Shown: positions 50,188 to 58,969, counted from the first letter of the stretch. The stretch is 64,000 nucleotides of DNA from Pseudomonas viridiflava (GCF_900590885.1 NZ_UUON01000030.1:1-64000), one strand, 5' to 3'. Numbers and translations are program-made. The notes: a model not told the origin generated them from the sequence alone.

Positions 50188-51144
50188 TCAGGTGTCCAGG
50201 CTGCCGCGCAGAAACTGCTGCAAGCGGTGTTGCATCGAGCGCCCTTCATTGCCCAGGCAACCGATGGATGAGTCCGCCAGGGTTTCTTCTGCCATGTCCG
50301 ACGCATCCCCGGCCAGCAGCAACGGGCAGTCCAGGGTCAGCGCCAGGCGCTTGAGGCGCAAGGGCAACTCGGCGCCGGGTGTGCGGTTGGAGAAAAGCAC
50401 CAGCGCGCGCGGCCGGGTTTTCTCGCACACCAGCGTCAACTCGTCAAACGGCTGGCCCGCAGCAAACACTTTCACCGCCAGCTTATCCGAGCCGATCAAC
50501 ACCCCCGCTACCAGCAACTCAAGCTCCCGGCACTCGCCGGCCACGGCCGCCAGCAACACCCGAGGTGTCGCCGAAGCGCTGGCCAGGTGCAGGCGTTGTG
50601 CAAGGCGGGCACGCAGGAAGGCGTCGAAGAACAACCACTCACTCGCCTGGCCGAAGTGCCCCTGGTGACGCAGCAGCTGCTGCCACAGGGGCATGAGAAT
50701 GCTATGGAGCACCACCGCAAGCGGGTAAGCCGCGAAAATCTGGCCGTACAGGCGGTCGAGTTGACGATCATCGAACGCGTTGATGGCCACGCGCAATTGG
50801 GCCTGCCACTGGCTCCACTCGCGTTCGGTGTCGACGCGCGAGGGGGTGGCGGGCTCGCTGTACAGCGCGTCGCGTGCCAGCATCTTGCCCACTTTGCTCA
50901 CGGCGACGCCGCGCTCGATCCAGTCCAGAACGCGGTGCACGGTGTCGATGTCGGTGCTCGAATACAACCGATGCCCGCTTTCGGTGCGAACCGGCTGAAT
51001 CAAGCCATAGCGACGCTCCCACGCGCGCAACGTAACCGGGTTTACGCCAGTCAGTCGGGCGACTTCGCGAATCGGAAAAAGATCATCGATATCCGCGACG
51101 CTGTCGGGCGCGGATTCGTGATGAGGAGCAGTGATTTCGGGCAT
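50188..51144 (-). CDS. MerR-family regulator, class II LitR/CarH-like
   Basis: A 318-residue regulator. The N-terminal MerR helix-turn-helix is clear (FPIREVARLTGVNPVTLRAW, then YGLIQPVRTESGHRLYS). The C-terminal half has the four-helix and Rossmann-like parts of CarH/LitR light sensors (ILMPLWQQLLRHQGHF, PRALVLFSNR). The histidine that ligates cobalamin in CarH (in ERHELG-type motifs) is not kept: the matching stretch is GECRELELL, with R206. That is the mark of class II LitR proteins, which do not use B12 and instead cooperate with a short LOV protein. It is divergent from the pterin operon. Confidence 0.88.
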   Translation of the reverse strand: MPEITAPHHESAPDSVADIDDLFPIREVARLTGVNPVTLRAWERRYGLIQPVRTESGHRLYSSTDIDTVHRVLDWIERGVAVSKVGKMLARDALYSEPATPSRVDTEREWSQWQAQLRVAINAFDDRQLDRLYGQIFAAYPLAVVLHSILMPLWQQLLRHQGHFGQASEWLFFDAFLRARLAQRLHLASASATPRVLLAAVAGECRELELLVAGVLIGSDKLAVKVFAAGQPFDELTLVCEKTRPRALVLFSNRTPGAELPLRLKRLALTLDCPLLLAGDASDMAEETLADSSIGCLGNEGRSMQHRLQQFLRGSLDT

Positions 51145-51252
51145 CAGAGGTCAGGAAACGTCCGTGTCGATTTGGATCCCATTTAACGCTTATTAGGGCA
51201 CCGGATTCAAGTTACACAGCGAACCGACCAAAGTATCTGGTGTATTTGGCTG

Positions 51253-51306
51253 AAACAGGAATAATCCTTGCCTGTTTTTACGTAGCAGCCTACCCGGCAG
51301 CTACGT
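51253..51306 (+). promoter_or_regulatory. two inverted repeats in the leader of the ABM/pterin genes
   Basis: AAACAGG-N11-CCTGTTT (51253-51277) and ACGTAGC-N13-GCTACGT (51280-51306) are two perfect 7-bp inverted repeats side by side. They stand 51 bp before the ABM start and face the divergent MerR gene. They are candidate operators for the LitR-like regulator, or could form leader hairpins. Confidence 0.5.
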
Positions 51307-51356
51307 TTGTGCGCCGCCTACCCGGCCCAGCGCACCTGATTACTTGGAGATACACA

Positions 51357-51917
51357 ATGTCTACCTCACCCGTCACCTTGATGGTTGCGCGTCGCGTGGC
51401 CAAAGGTCGCTACGAAGAATTGATGGCCTGGCTGCGCGAAGGCGAGCAATTGGCCACGGACTTCCCCGGTTACCTGGGTTCCGGCGTGCTCGCGCCACCA
51501 CCCAACGATGATGAATTCCAGATTATTTTCCGCTTCGCCGATGGCCAGACCCTGCACGCCTGGGAGTTTTCCGCCTCGCGCAGTGCGTGGCTGAGCCGTG
51601 GCAGCGAGCTGTTTGCCGACCCGTCCGAACATCGCGTCAGCGGCATTGATGGCTGGTTTGGCGCAGTAGGCGCACGGCCACCGCGCTGGAAACAGGCGGT
51701 GGCGATCTGGCTGGCGTTTTTCCCGGTGTCGCTGCTGTTCAACTTCGTGCTCGGGCCGCTGCTCGGCGGGCTGGACCTGGTGCCGCGCGTGCTGGTCAGC
51801 ACCCTGGCGCTCACGCCCTTGATGGTTTACTGGTTTATCCCGTTGTCGACCCATCTATTGGCCAACTGGCTGCACCCGACGTCGCCACAGCGCAAGGCCA
51901 CCGAAGCCGCCGCGTGA
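51357..51917 (+). CDS. ABM-domain membrane protein
   Basis: A 186-residue protein. Residues 1-105 form an antibiotic-biosynthesis-monooxygenase-type dimeric alpha-beta barrel (TLMVARRVAKGRYEELMAWL, DEFQIIFRFAD). The C-terminal 70 residues carry two to three membrane segments (AIWLAFFPVSLLFNFVLGPL). The ATG at 51357 follows TTGGAG; the longer frame runs through the inverted-repeat leader and is rejected. It is first in the set leading to folM, folE and folX, and divergent from the LitR-like gene, so light control is plausible. Its reaction is unknown. Confidence 0.82.
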   Translation: MSTSPVTLMVARRVAKGRYEELMAWLREGEQLATDFPGYLGSGVLAPPPNDDEFQIIFRFADGQTLHAWEFSASRSAWLSRGSELFADPSEHRVSGIDGWFGAVGARPPRWKQAVAIWLAFFPVSLLFNFVLGPLLGGLDLVPRVLVSTLALTPLMVYWFIPLSTHLLANWLHPTSPQRKATEAAA

Positions 51918-51974
51918 GTACAGGGGCGGCCGCGCGCTGGTATAGTTTCACTCTGCCAGCGACGCGAGCCCCCC

Positions 51975-52685
51975 ATGACTTTCACCCCCGCCCCGATCCT
52001 GATCACCGGCGCCAGCCAGCGTGTCGGCCTGCATTGCGCCCAGCGCCTGCTGGACGAGGGCCAACCGGTGATTTTCAGCTACCGCAGCGAACGCCCAGGC
52101 GTCGAAGCCCTGCGCGCACGTGGCGCGGTGGGTGTGTTTGCCGACTTCTCCACGGAGGCGGGGATTCTGGCGTTTATCGCCGAGTTGAACACCCACACAC
52201 ACAGCCTGCGCGCGATTGTCCACAACGCCTCGGCCTGGGTCGCGGAAACACCCGGCGACGAAAGCCGCGCCTTCAGCGACATGTTCAGCGTGCACATGCT
52301 TGCGCCGTACCTGATCAACCTGCATTGTTCACCCTTGCTGCAACGCTCGACACCTGCCGATATCGTGCACATCAGCGATGACGTGGTGCGCAAGGGCAGC
52401 CGCCAGCACATTGCCTATTGCGCCACCAAGGCCGGGCTCGACAGCCTCACGCTGTCGTTTGCTGCGCAGTTTGCGCCGTTGATAAAGGTCAACGGCATCG
52501 CCCCGGCGATGGTGATGTTCAATGAAGACGACGACGCGGCCTATCGCACCAAGGTGCTGGCCAAGTCGGCGCTGGGCATCGAGCCCGGGCCCGAGGTGAT
52601 TTACCAGAGCCTGCGTTACCTGCTGGACAACCCCTATGTCACCGGTACCACCCTGACCGTCAACGGCGGGCGGCATATCAAGTAA
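51975..52685 (+). CDS. folM: dihydromonapterin reductase
   Basis: A 236-residue short-chain reductase: cofactor motif ILITGASQRVG, HNASAW and the YCATKAG catalytic pair, closing with VNGGRHIK. It matches FolM, which reduces dihydromonapterin (and dihydrofolate) to the tetrahydro form. folE and folX follow directly (19-bp and 2-bp gaps), which gives the full route from GTP to tetrahydromonapterin and supports this assignment over a general SDR. Confidence 0.92.
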   Translation: MTFTPAPILITGASQRVGLHCAQRLLDEGQPVIFSYRSERPGVEALRARGAVGVFADFSTEAGILAFIAELNTHTHSLRAIVHNASAWVAETPGDESRAFSDMFSVHMLAPYLINLHCSPLLQRSTPADIVHISDDVVRKGSRQHIAYCATKAGLDSLTLSFAAQFAPLIKVNGIAPAMVMFNEDDDAAYRTKVLAKSALGIEPGPEVIYQSLRYLLDNPYVTGTTLTVNGGRHIK

Positions 52686-52704
52686 GCCGTTTTGAGGATG
52701 TTGT

Positions 52705-53265
52705 ATGACCTTATCCCTGCCCCAACACTACCGCGAGATCCTCAAAGGCCTGGGCGAAGACCCGGAACGCGAAGGCTTGCTCGACACCCCCAAGCGCGCC
52801 GCCAAGGCCATGCAGTATCTGTGTCATGGCTACGAGCAGAACCTGGAAACCATCGTCAACGGTGCGCTGTTCGCCTCCGATAACGACGAGATGGTGATCC
52901 TCAAGGACATCGAGTTGTACTCGCTGTGCGAGCACCACCTGCTGCCCTTTATCGGCAAGGCCCACGTGGCCTATATTCCGACCGGCAAGGTGCTGGGCCT
53001 GTCGAAGCTGGCGCGCATCGTCGACATGTTCGCCCGGCGCCTGCAGATCCAGGAAAACCTCACGCGCCAGATCGCCGACGCCATCCAGGAAGTGACCCAG
53101 GCCGCCGGCGTGGCCGTGGTGATCGAGGCCAAGCACATGTGCATGATGATGCGCGGCGTGGAAAAACAGAATTCAACTATGAACACCTCGGTGATGCTCG
53201 GCGCGTTTCGCGAGTCGAACACCACGCGCATGGAGTTCCTGCAACTGATTGGACGGAGCAAGTAG
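52705..53265 (+). CDS. folE: GTP cyclohydrolase I
   Basis: A 186-residue enzyme that opens GTP to 7,8-dihydroneopterin triphosphate. The zinc ligands are in SLCEHHLLPF and AKHMCMMMRGV, and the family signature is GLSKLARIVDMFARRLQIQE. The length is normal. Pseudomonads usually have a second folE; this one sits between folM and folX and so serves monapterin synthesis. A light-induced folE has been reported in the P. putida LitR regulon, in line with the neighbours here. Confidence 0.96.
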   Translation: MTLSLPQHYREILKGLGEDPEREGLLDTPKRAAKAMQYLCHGYEQNLETIVNGALFASDNDEMVILKDIELYSLCEHHLLPFIGKAHVAYIPTGKVLGLSKLARIVDMFARRLQIQENLTRQIADAIQEVTQAAGVAVVIEAKHMCMMMRGVEKQNSTMNTSVMLGAFRESNTTRMEFLQLIGRSK

Positions 53266-53267
53266 CA

Positions 53268-53639
53268 ATGCCACAACTTCAACCAGGCATGGCGCGCATC
53301 CGGGTCAAGGACCTGTGCCTGCGCACCTTCATCGGCATCAATGAAGACGAGATCCTCAACAAGCAAGACGTGCTGATCAACCTGACGATCCTGTATGCCG
53401 CCCAGGAAGCCGTGCGCGACAACGATATCGACCACGCGCTGAACTACCGCACCATCACCAAGGCGATCATCGCCCACGTCGAAGGCAATCGCTTTGCGCT
53501 GCTGGAGCGCCTGACCCAGGAGCTGCTGGACCTGGTGATGAGCAATGAATCGGTGTTGTACGCCGAAGTCGAAGTGGACAAGCCCCATGCGCTGCGTTTC
53601 GCCGAGTCGGTTTCGATCACTCTGGCCGCCAGCCGCTGA
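53268..53639 (+). CDS. folX: dihydroneopterin triphosphate 2'-epimerase
   Basis: A 123-residue member of the FolB/FolX tunnelling fold: DLCLRTFIGINEDEILNKQ, ALNYRTITKAI and the glutamate region VEVDKPHALRF. FolX epimerises dihydroneopterin triphosphate to the monapterin form. It starts 2 bp after folE. FolB (aldolase) is the alternative, but the RTFIGINEDE and ALNYRTITK forms and the folM neighbour favour FolX. Confidence 0.93.
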   Translation: MPQLQPGMARIRVKDLCLRTFIGINEDEILNKQDVLINLTILYAAQEAVRDNDIDHALNYRTITKAIIAHVEGNRFALLERLTQELLDLVMSNESVLYAEVEVDKPHALRFAESVSITLAASR

Positions 53640-53655
53640 TATTCAAGTGAGCCCT

Positions 53656-53952
53656 ATGAACGACCAACAACGCCTCGAACTCGAAGCCGCCGCCTTCCGC
53701 CGTCTGGTGGCGCACCTGGACAGCCGCAAGGATGTGCAGAACATCGACCTGATGAACCTCTCGGGCTTCTGCCGTAACTGCTTGTCCAAGTGGTACAAGG
53801 CCGAGGCCGATGAGCGCCATATCGAGCTGAGCCTCGATGACGCCCGCGAAGTGGTGTACGGCATGCCGTACGCCGAGTGGAAAGCCCAATACCAGAAAGA
53901 AGCCAGCGCCGACCAGCAGGCGGCGTTCGCCAAAGGAAAAACCCATGACTGA
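53656..53952 (+). CDS. DUF1244 protein
   Basis: A 98-residue cytoplasmic helical protein of the DUF1244 family, with the conserved segments VQNIDLMNLSGFCRNCLSKW and REVVYGMPYAEWKAQ. The CRNC pair could bind metal or act in redox chemistry. It follows folX by 16 bp and overlaps the next gene by 8 bp, so it is in the same transcript. The function is unknown. Confidence 0.9.
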   Translation: MNDQQRLELEAAAFRRLVAHLDSRKDVQNIDLMNLSGFCRNCLSKWYKAEADERHIELSLDDAREVVYGMPYAEWKAQYQKEASADQQAAFAKGKTHD

Positions 53953-54286
53953 TTTGAACACCCTGCGCGCCAGCCTCAACAGCGGCGAACACGCCTTTGC
54001 CGAGACCCTGGCATTCGTCGCCGCCGGTTACGATTACCAGCCGCAAGCCTTCACCAACGGCACCGTGGAAAACGCCGCCGGGCAGAACGAGGGGTCGTGC
54101 AAGACCTTGGGTTTGGCGCTGCTGGAAGGCTTGAGTGATCAGGAAGCGTTGCTGGCGTTTGGTGAGCACTACCGTTCGGTGGTGGATACGCCTGAAGGCA
54201 GTGACCATGGCAATATCCGCGCATTGATCGCCCACGGCCTGGCCGGCGTAAAATTCACCGCCCAACCACTCACCCGCAAAGCCTGA
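53945..54286 (+). CDS. HopJ-type protein
   Basis: A 113-residue small acidic protein of the HopJ family (AFAETLAFVAAGYDYQPQAF, then NEGSCKTLGLALLEGL). The name comes from a plant-pathogen effector, but the family is widespread in bacteria without type III secretion, so an effector role should not be assumed. It overlaps the DUF1244 stop and is the last gene before a REP doublet. Confidence 0.88.
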   Translation: MTDLNTLRASLNSGEHAFAETLAFVAAGYDYQPQAFTNGTVENAAGQNEGSCKTLGLALLEGLSDQEALLAFGEHYRSVVDTPEGSDHGNIRALIAHGLAGVKFTAQPLTRKA

Positions 54287-54301
54287 ATCAAACACCGATA
54301 A

Positions 54302-54397
54302 AAATGTGGGAGGGGGCTTGCCCCCGATGGCGGTGTGTCAGTCAACCAATCCAGTGACTGACACTCCCTCATCGGGGGCAAGCCCCCTCCCACATTT
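54302..54397. repeat. REP doublet (REPIN)
   Basis: Two 28-bp inverted REP arms (54302-54329 and 54370-54397) with an inner inverted repeat TGTCAGTCA/TGACTGACA. It is nearly the same as the doublet at 41623 and lies between the convergent HopJ and trxB genes. Confidence 0.93.
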
Positions 54398-54412
54398 GTT
54401 TTGCGGCGCTGT

Positions 54413-55375
54413 TTAGAACGAGGCGTTCTGCAGGCCGTCGAGGTAACGCTCGGCATCCAGGGCCGCCATGCAACCGGCGCCAGCCGAGGTGATGGCCTGG
54501 CGGTACACGTGGTCGGCCACGTCGCCAGCCGCGAAGATACCTTCGATATTGGTGGCAGTCGCATTGCCTTCACGGCCGCCCTGCACCACCAGGTAACCGT
54601 CTTTGGCTTCCAGCACGCCAGTGAACAGCGAGGTGTTCGGCGTGTGGCCGATGGCGATGAACACGCCGTCGACTTTCAGCTCGTCGAAGCTGCCGTCGTT
54701 GTTCTTCAGGCGAGCACCGGTCACGCCCATGTTGTCGCCCAGGACTTCGTCGAGGGTGGCATTGAGCTTGAGGATGATCTTGCCTTCAGCCACGCGGGCA
54801 TGCAGCTTGTCGATCAGGATCTTCTCGGCGCGGAAGGTCTCGCGGCGGTGAACCAGGGTCACGGTGCTGGCGATGTTGGCCAGGTACAGCGCCTCTTCCA
54901 CGGCCGTGTTGCCACCACCGACCACAGCCACTGGCTTGTTGCGGTAGAAGAAACCGTCGCAGGTAGCGCAAGCGGAAACGCCCTTGCCCATGAACGCTTC
55001 TTCGGACGGCAGGCCCAGATAACGGGCGCTGGCGCCGGTGGCGATGATCAGCGCGTCACAGGTGTAGACGCCGCTGTCGCCGGTCAGGCTGTAGGGCTTT
55101 TTCGAGAAGTCGACCGCGTTGATGTGATCAAACACGATTTCGGTTTCGAAACGCTCGGCGTGTTCTTTCATACGCTCCATCAGCACCGGGCCGGTCAGGC
55201 CGTGGACGTCGCCCGGCCAGTTGTCGACTTCAGTGGTGGTGGTCAACTGGCCGCCCGCCTGCATGCCGGTGATCAGCAGCGGCTTGAGGTTGGCTCGGGC
55301 AGCGTAAACGGCAGCGCTGTAACCGGCAGGGCCGGAACCGAGAATAATCACTCGCGAATGACGGGTATCAGACAT
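54413..55375 (-). CDS. trxB: thioredoxin reductase
   Basis: A 320-residue NADPH flavoprotein: FAD motif VIILGSGPAGYSAAVYAARA, redox disulfide SACATCDGFF, NADPH motif VAVVGGGNTAVEEALYL and the closing FAD motif GIFAAGDVADHVYRQ. It keeps thioredoxin reduced in the cytoplasm. It is monocistronic, with a 281-bp gap to the divergent cysZ gene. Confidence 0.97.
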   Translation of the reverse strand: MSDTRHSRVIILGSGPAGYSAAVYAARANLKPLLITGMQAGGQLTTTTEVDNWPGDVHGLTGPVLMERMKEHAERFETEIVFDHINAVDFSKKPYSLTGDSGVYTCDALIIATGASARYLGLPSEEAFMGKGVSACATCDGFFYRNKPVAVVGGGNTAVEEALYLANIASTVTLVHRRETFRAEKILIDKLHARVAEGKIILKLNATLDEVLGDNMGVTGARLKNNDGSFDELKVDGVFIAIGHTPNTSLFTGVLEAKDGYLVVQGGREGNATATNIEGIFAAGDVADHVYRQAITSAGAGCMAALDAERYLDGLQNASF

Positions 55376-55656
55376 GACTCACTCCTGTCGACCGCCCGGA
55401 CAACAAGGCGGCTGGAATAAAAAAGGACCGCGAAGCACTTGGGGAAGGCTTGAACTCGCGAGTCCTGAAAATAATGGGTGCAGCGTATAGAGGGGGGCAA
55501 GATTAAGGAAATACGGAATAACAATCCAGCTCATAGGTGGTCTCTATGCTGTGCGCCCGATTAATCGACGCCTTTGTTACCGTTGATGTCGCCGCTTTCA
55601 CCGCTGGTTTAAAGCCGGTAAGGTCGGCGCGTTCGTCATCCTGTTCGGAGTTCTCC

Positions 55657-56421
55657 ATGCCCGCCCCTGCTCTTTCCGGCCCGCAATACCTGCGTGAAGG
55701 CCTCAAACTGGTGTTGAGCCCCGGCCTGCGTCTGTTTGTGCTGCTGCCGCTGGCGATCAACCTGATACTGTTCGTCGGCTTGATCTACTTCGCCGGCCAT
55801 CAGTTCAGCCTGTGGGTCGACCACTTGATGCCGACCTTGCCGAGCTGGCTGAGCTTTCTGAATTACCTGCTCTGGCCGCTGTTTGTGGTGCTGGTGGTGC
55901 TGATGGTGTTTTTCACCTTCACCATGCTCGCCAATATCATCGCCGCGCCGTTCAACGGCTTTCTCTCGGAGAAAGTCGAGGTGGTGGTGCGCGGCACCGA
56001 TGACTTCCCCGCGTTCAGTTGGGGCGAGCTGATCGCCATGGTCCCGCGCACCCTGGCCCGGGAAATGCGCAAGCTCGGCTACTTCCTGCCACGGGCCATC
56101 GGCCTGTTTATCCTGTCGTTCATCCCGGTGGTCAACCTGATCGCCGCGCCGCTGTGGCTGTTGTTTGGGGTGTGGATGATGGCCATCCAATACATCGACT
56201 ACCCGGCGGATAACCACAAGCTGGGCTGGAACGAAATGCTCGCCTGGCTGCGCCAGAAGCGCTGGCAGAGCATGAGCTTCGGCGGCATCGTCTACCTGGT
56301 GCTGCTGGTGCCGGTGATCAACCTGTTGATGATGCCGGCGGCGGTGGCCGGCGCCACATTGTTCTGGGTACGCGAGCAAGGCGCCGAGGCGATGGCCTCG
56401 CAAAAGCTCACCCAGTCATAA
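55657..56421 (+). CDS. cysZ: CysZ/EI24-family sulfate transporter
   Basis: A 254-residue inner-membrane protein with four main segments (LRLFVLLPLAINLILFVGLI; LNYLLWPLFVVLVVLMVFFT; AIGLFILSFIPVVNLIAAPL). The pattern IIAAPFNGFLSEKVE and YIDYPADNHKLGW is typical of CysZ, which brings sulfate in for cysteine synthesis. The ATG at 55657 has CGGAG upstream and begins the family homology; the earlier ATG is rejected. Confidence 0.93.
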   Translation: MPAPALSGPQYLREGLKLVLSPGLRLFVLLPLAINLILFVGLIYFAGHQFSLWVDHLMPTLPSWLSFLNYLLWPLFVVLVVLMVFFTFTMLANIIAAPFNGFLSEKVEVVVRGTDDFPAFSWGELIAMVPRTLAREMRKLGYFLPRAIGLFILSFIPVVNLIAAPLWLLFGVWMMAIQYIDYPADNHKLGWNEMLAWLRQKRWQSMSFGGIVYLVLLVPVINLLMMPAAVAGATLFWVREQGAEAMASQKLTQS

Positions 56422-56475
56422 ATCCATCATCTGGATGACACACTGGCGACATGGCCCACGGCGACACTGTGGGTC

Positions 56476-57654
56476 ATGACGACAGCTTCGCTCCACATCA
56501 CCCTGATCACCGAAACCTTCCCGCCTGAGATCAACGGGGTGGCCAATACCCTTGGCCGCCTGTGCGAGGGTTTGCGCGCCCGTGGCCATCAGGTGGAGCT
56601 GGTTCGACCACGCCAGGGCGTGGACCAGAGCCGGTTGAGTGACGATGATTTGCTGCTCTGCCGCGGCTGGCCGCTGCCAGGCTACCCGGGCCTGCAATGG
56701 GGCCAGTCGTCGATGCACAAGTTGCTGCGCCGCTGGACGCGCCAACGCCCCGACGTGCTGTACATCGCCACCGAAGGCCCGCTCGGGCTATCCGCCTTGC
56801 GGGCGGCGCGGCGCTTGGGCATCAGTGTGGTCAGTGGCTTCCACACCAATTTCCAGCAGTACTCGAATCAGTACGGCCTGAGCCTGCTTAGCCGGCTGGT
56901 CACGCACTACCTGCGCTGGTTTCACAACCGCTCGACCCTGACCCTGGTGCCCAGCGCCAGCCAGCGCCTGGAACTTGAGCGCCGGCATTTCGAGCGGCTG
57001 GGGATGTTGGCGCGTGGCGTGGACAGCCAGCTGTTCCACCCGGCCAAGCGTGACAGTGGCCTGCGCGAAAGCTGGGGCCTGGAAAACGACGATATTGCGA
57101 TCATGCATGTCGGGCGCCTGGCTCAGGAAAAGAACCTCGGGCTGCTCAAGCGTTGCGTGGACGCCGTGCAGGCAAGTTATCCACAGCGTCGGCTCAAGCT
57201 GATCATCGTCGGCGATGGCCCACAACGCGCGCTGCTGGAGCGCGAGCTGCCCGACGCCATATTCTGCGGTACCCAGCGCGGTGAAGAGCTGGCGCGGCAT
57301 TACGCCTCGGGCGACCTGTTCCTCTTCCCCAGCCTGACGGAAACCTTCGGCAACGTGGTGCTTGAAGCCATGGCATCCGGGCTCGGCGTGGTGGCTTACG
57401 ACCAGGCGGCCGCCACCCAGCACATTCGCCATGGCTACAACGGCGTGCTGGCGATGCCAGGGGATGAGGAAGCGTTTTGCGATGCGGCCATCTGGCTGCT
57501 GGAGGAGCGCGAAACCCTGCGCAGGGCGCGCTTGAATGCCCGCCAGCATGCCAGCCGCCAGGGTTGGCCGGCGATTATCGAGCAGTTCGAACATCAACTT
57601 CGCGGTGCGTGCGGCGAGCAGACGGCGATTGCAGCGGCATCGAACCCGATCTGA
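56476..57654 (+). CDS. GT4-type glycosyltransferase
   Basis: A 392-residue GT-B-fold enzyme. The N-terminal domain begins HITLITETFPPEINGVANTL, and the C-terminal nucleotide-sugar site is in MHVGRLAQEKNLGLL, FLFPSLTETFGNVVLEAMAS and GLGVVAYD. It resembles the mannosyl/glucosyl transferases that act on membrane lipids in related genomes, but donor and acceptor are not readable. It follows cysZ by 54 bp. A second-type REP doublet comes right after it. Confidence 0.88.
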   Translation: MTTASLHITLITETFPPEINGVANTLGRLCEGLRARGHQVELVRPRQGVDQSRLSDDDLLLCRGWPLPGYPGLQWGQSSMHKLLRRWTRQRPDVLYIATEGPLGLSALRAARRLGISVVSGFHTNFQQYSNQYGLSLLSRLVTHYLRWFHNRSTLTLVPSASQRLELERRHFERLGMLARGVDSQLFHPAKRDSGLRESWGLENDDIAIMHVGRLAQEKNLGLLKRCVDAVQASYPQRRLKLIIVGDGPQRALLERELPDAIFCGTQRGEELARHYASGDLFLFPSLTETFGNVVLEAMASGLGVVAYDQAAATQHIRHGYNGVLAMPGDEEAFCDAAIWLLEERETLRRARLNARQHASRQGWPAIIEQFEHQLRGACGEQTAIAAASNPI

Positions 57655-57675
57655 CAGGCGGGGTGACGGTCAAAT

Positions 57676-57749
57676 CGCCATCGCGGGCAAGCCCGGCTCC
57701 CACATTGGAATGCGTTTCCCTGTGGGAGCCGGGCTTGCCCGCGATGGCG
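57676..57749. repeat. REP doublet of a second family
   Basis: A perfect 29-bp inverted repeat (CGCCATCGCGGGCAAGCCCG onward to CCCACA, and its complement) around 16 bp. The core GCGGGCAAGCCCGGCTCCCAC differs from the main family (GGGGGCAAGCCCCCTCCCAC), so two REP families are present. It lies between the convergent glycosyltransferase and old yellow enzyme genes. Confidence 0.92.
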
Positions 57750-57765
57750 TCAGACCAAGCGCCGC

Positions 57766-58869
57766 TTACACCAGGCTCGTCAACGCCTCACGACTGAACG
57801 GCAGGATGTCGCCTTCGCGACCTTCGCGCACCTTCACCGCCCAATCCGGATCCACCAGCAACGCACGACCCACGGCCACCAGGTCGAACTCGTCGTTGTT
57901 CAGGCGCTCCAGCAGTTTTTCCAGGCTGGCGGGCTGTGCCACCTTGTCGGTGTTGACCATGAACTGCAGGAATTCACCGTCCAGGCCGACGCTGCCCACG
58001 GTGATGGTCGGCTTGCCGGTGAGCTGGCGCGTCCAGCCCGCCAGGTTGAGGTCGGAACCTTCGAACTCCGGCTCCCAGAAACGGCGAGTGGAGCAGTGGA
58101 AAATATCCACACCTGCGTCGGATAACGGCTTGAGGAACTCGCCCAGCGCCTCTGGGGTTTGCACCAGGCGCGCGGTGTAATCCTGCTGCTTCCACTGAGA
58201 GAAACGCAGGATGATCGGGAAATCCGGGCCCACAGCGGCGCGCGTGGCCTGGATCAGTTCGATGGCAAAACGCGAACGGTTGGCCAGGCTACCGCCGTAC
58301 TCGTCGGTGCGCTGGTTGCTGCCTTCCCAGAAGAACTGGTCCACCAGGTAGCCGTGAGCGCCGTGAATCTCCACGCCGTCCATGCCGATGCTTTGGGCAT
58401 CCTTGGCGGCCTGGGCGAAGGCGTTGATCACATCCTTGATGTCTTGGGCGGTCATGCCGTGGACGACCACGTTGCCGTCCTTGAGCTTCTCCATCGGGCC
58501 GTAGGCCGGCACGCTGGCGTCAGGCTCGGTGCCGATACGGCGCACGCTGCCCACGTGCCATAGCTGCGGGACGATCTTGCCGCCTTCGGCGTGCACGGCG
58601 TCGACCACTTTCTTCCAGCCGGCCAATGCCGCTTCACCATAGAAATGCGGGACGTTGGGATAGCCGTTGGACGCCGGATGATTGACCACGGTGCCCTCGG
58701 TAATGATCAGGCCCACGCCGGCAGCCGCACGGCGACGGTAGTACTCGATTACCTTGGAATTGGGTACGCCACCCGGCGAGAACGAACGGGTCATTGGCGC
58801 CATGACCACACGAGTCGACAGTTGCAGTGCACCGAGCTTAAACGGTTTGAACAAGGCTTGGACAGGCAT
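57766..58869 (-). CDS. old yellow enzyme family NADH:flavin oxidoreductase
   Basis: A 367-residue FMN TIM-barrel enzyme that reduces activated C=C bonds. Seen are KLGALQLSTRVVMAPMTRS, the substrate/FMN region GVEIHGAHGYLVDQFF (His/His-type pair) and the FMN phosphate region LVAVGRALLVDPDW. It resembles NemA/xenobiotic reductase-type proteins; the exact substrate is unknown. The ATG at 58869 follows GGAG. It is monocistronic. Confidence 0.9.
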   Translation of the reverse strand: MPVQALFKPFKLGALQLSTRVVMAPMTRSFSPGGVPNSKVIEYYRRRAAAGVGLIITEGTVVNHPASNGYPNVPHFYGEAALAGWKKVVDAVHAEGGKIVPQLWHVGSVRRIGTEPDASVPAYGPMEKLKDGNVVVHGMTAQDIKDVINAFAQAAKDAQSIGMDGVEIHGAHGYLVDQFFWEGSNQRTDEYGGSLANRSRFAIELIQATRAAVGPDFPIILRFSQWKQQDYTARLVQTPEALGEFLKPLSDAGVDIFHCSTRRFWEPEFEGSDLNLAGWTRQLTGKPTITVGSVGLDGEFLQFMVNTDKVAQPASLEKLLERLNNDEFDLVAVGRALLVDPDWAVKVREGREGDILPFSREALTSLV

Positions 58870-58969
58870 GGGAGCACTCCACAAAGAGGGGTTTATGATG
58901 TGGATAATATGGGCGGCGTGCAGTGCTGGGTAGCACTATTGATCTGGGTGATTAAGGGGTAAAACTGAA

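Noticed and set aside
51145..51356. TGTACA-type operator pair known for class II LitR proteins
   Set aside because: I looked for TGTACA-like half-sites in this shared region and found none; the inverted repeats at 51253-51306 are reported instead.
53945..54286. Type III secretion effector
   Set aside because: The HopJ name is inherited; no hrp box, chaperone or secretion gene is near, and the gene lies in a pterin transcript.
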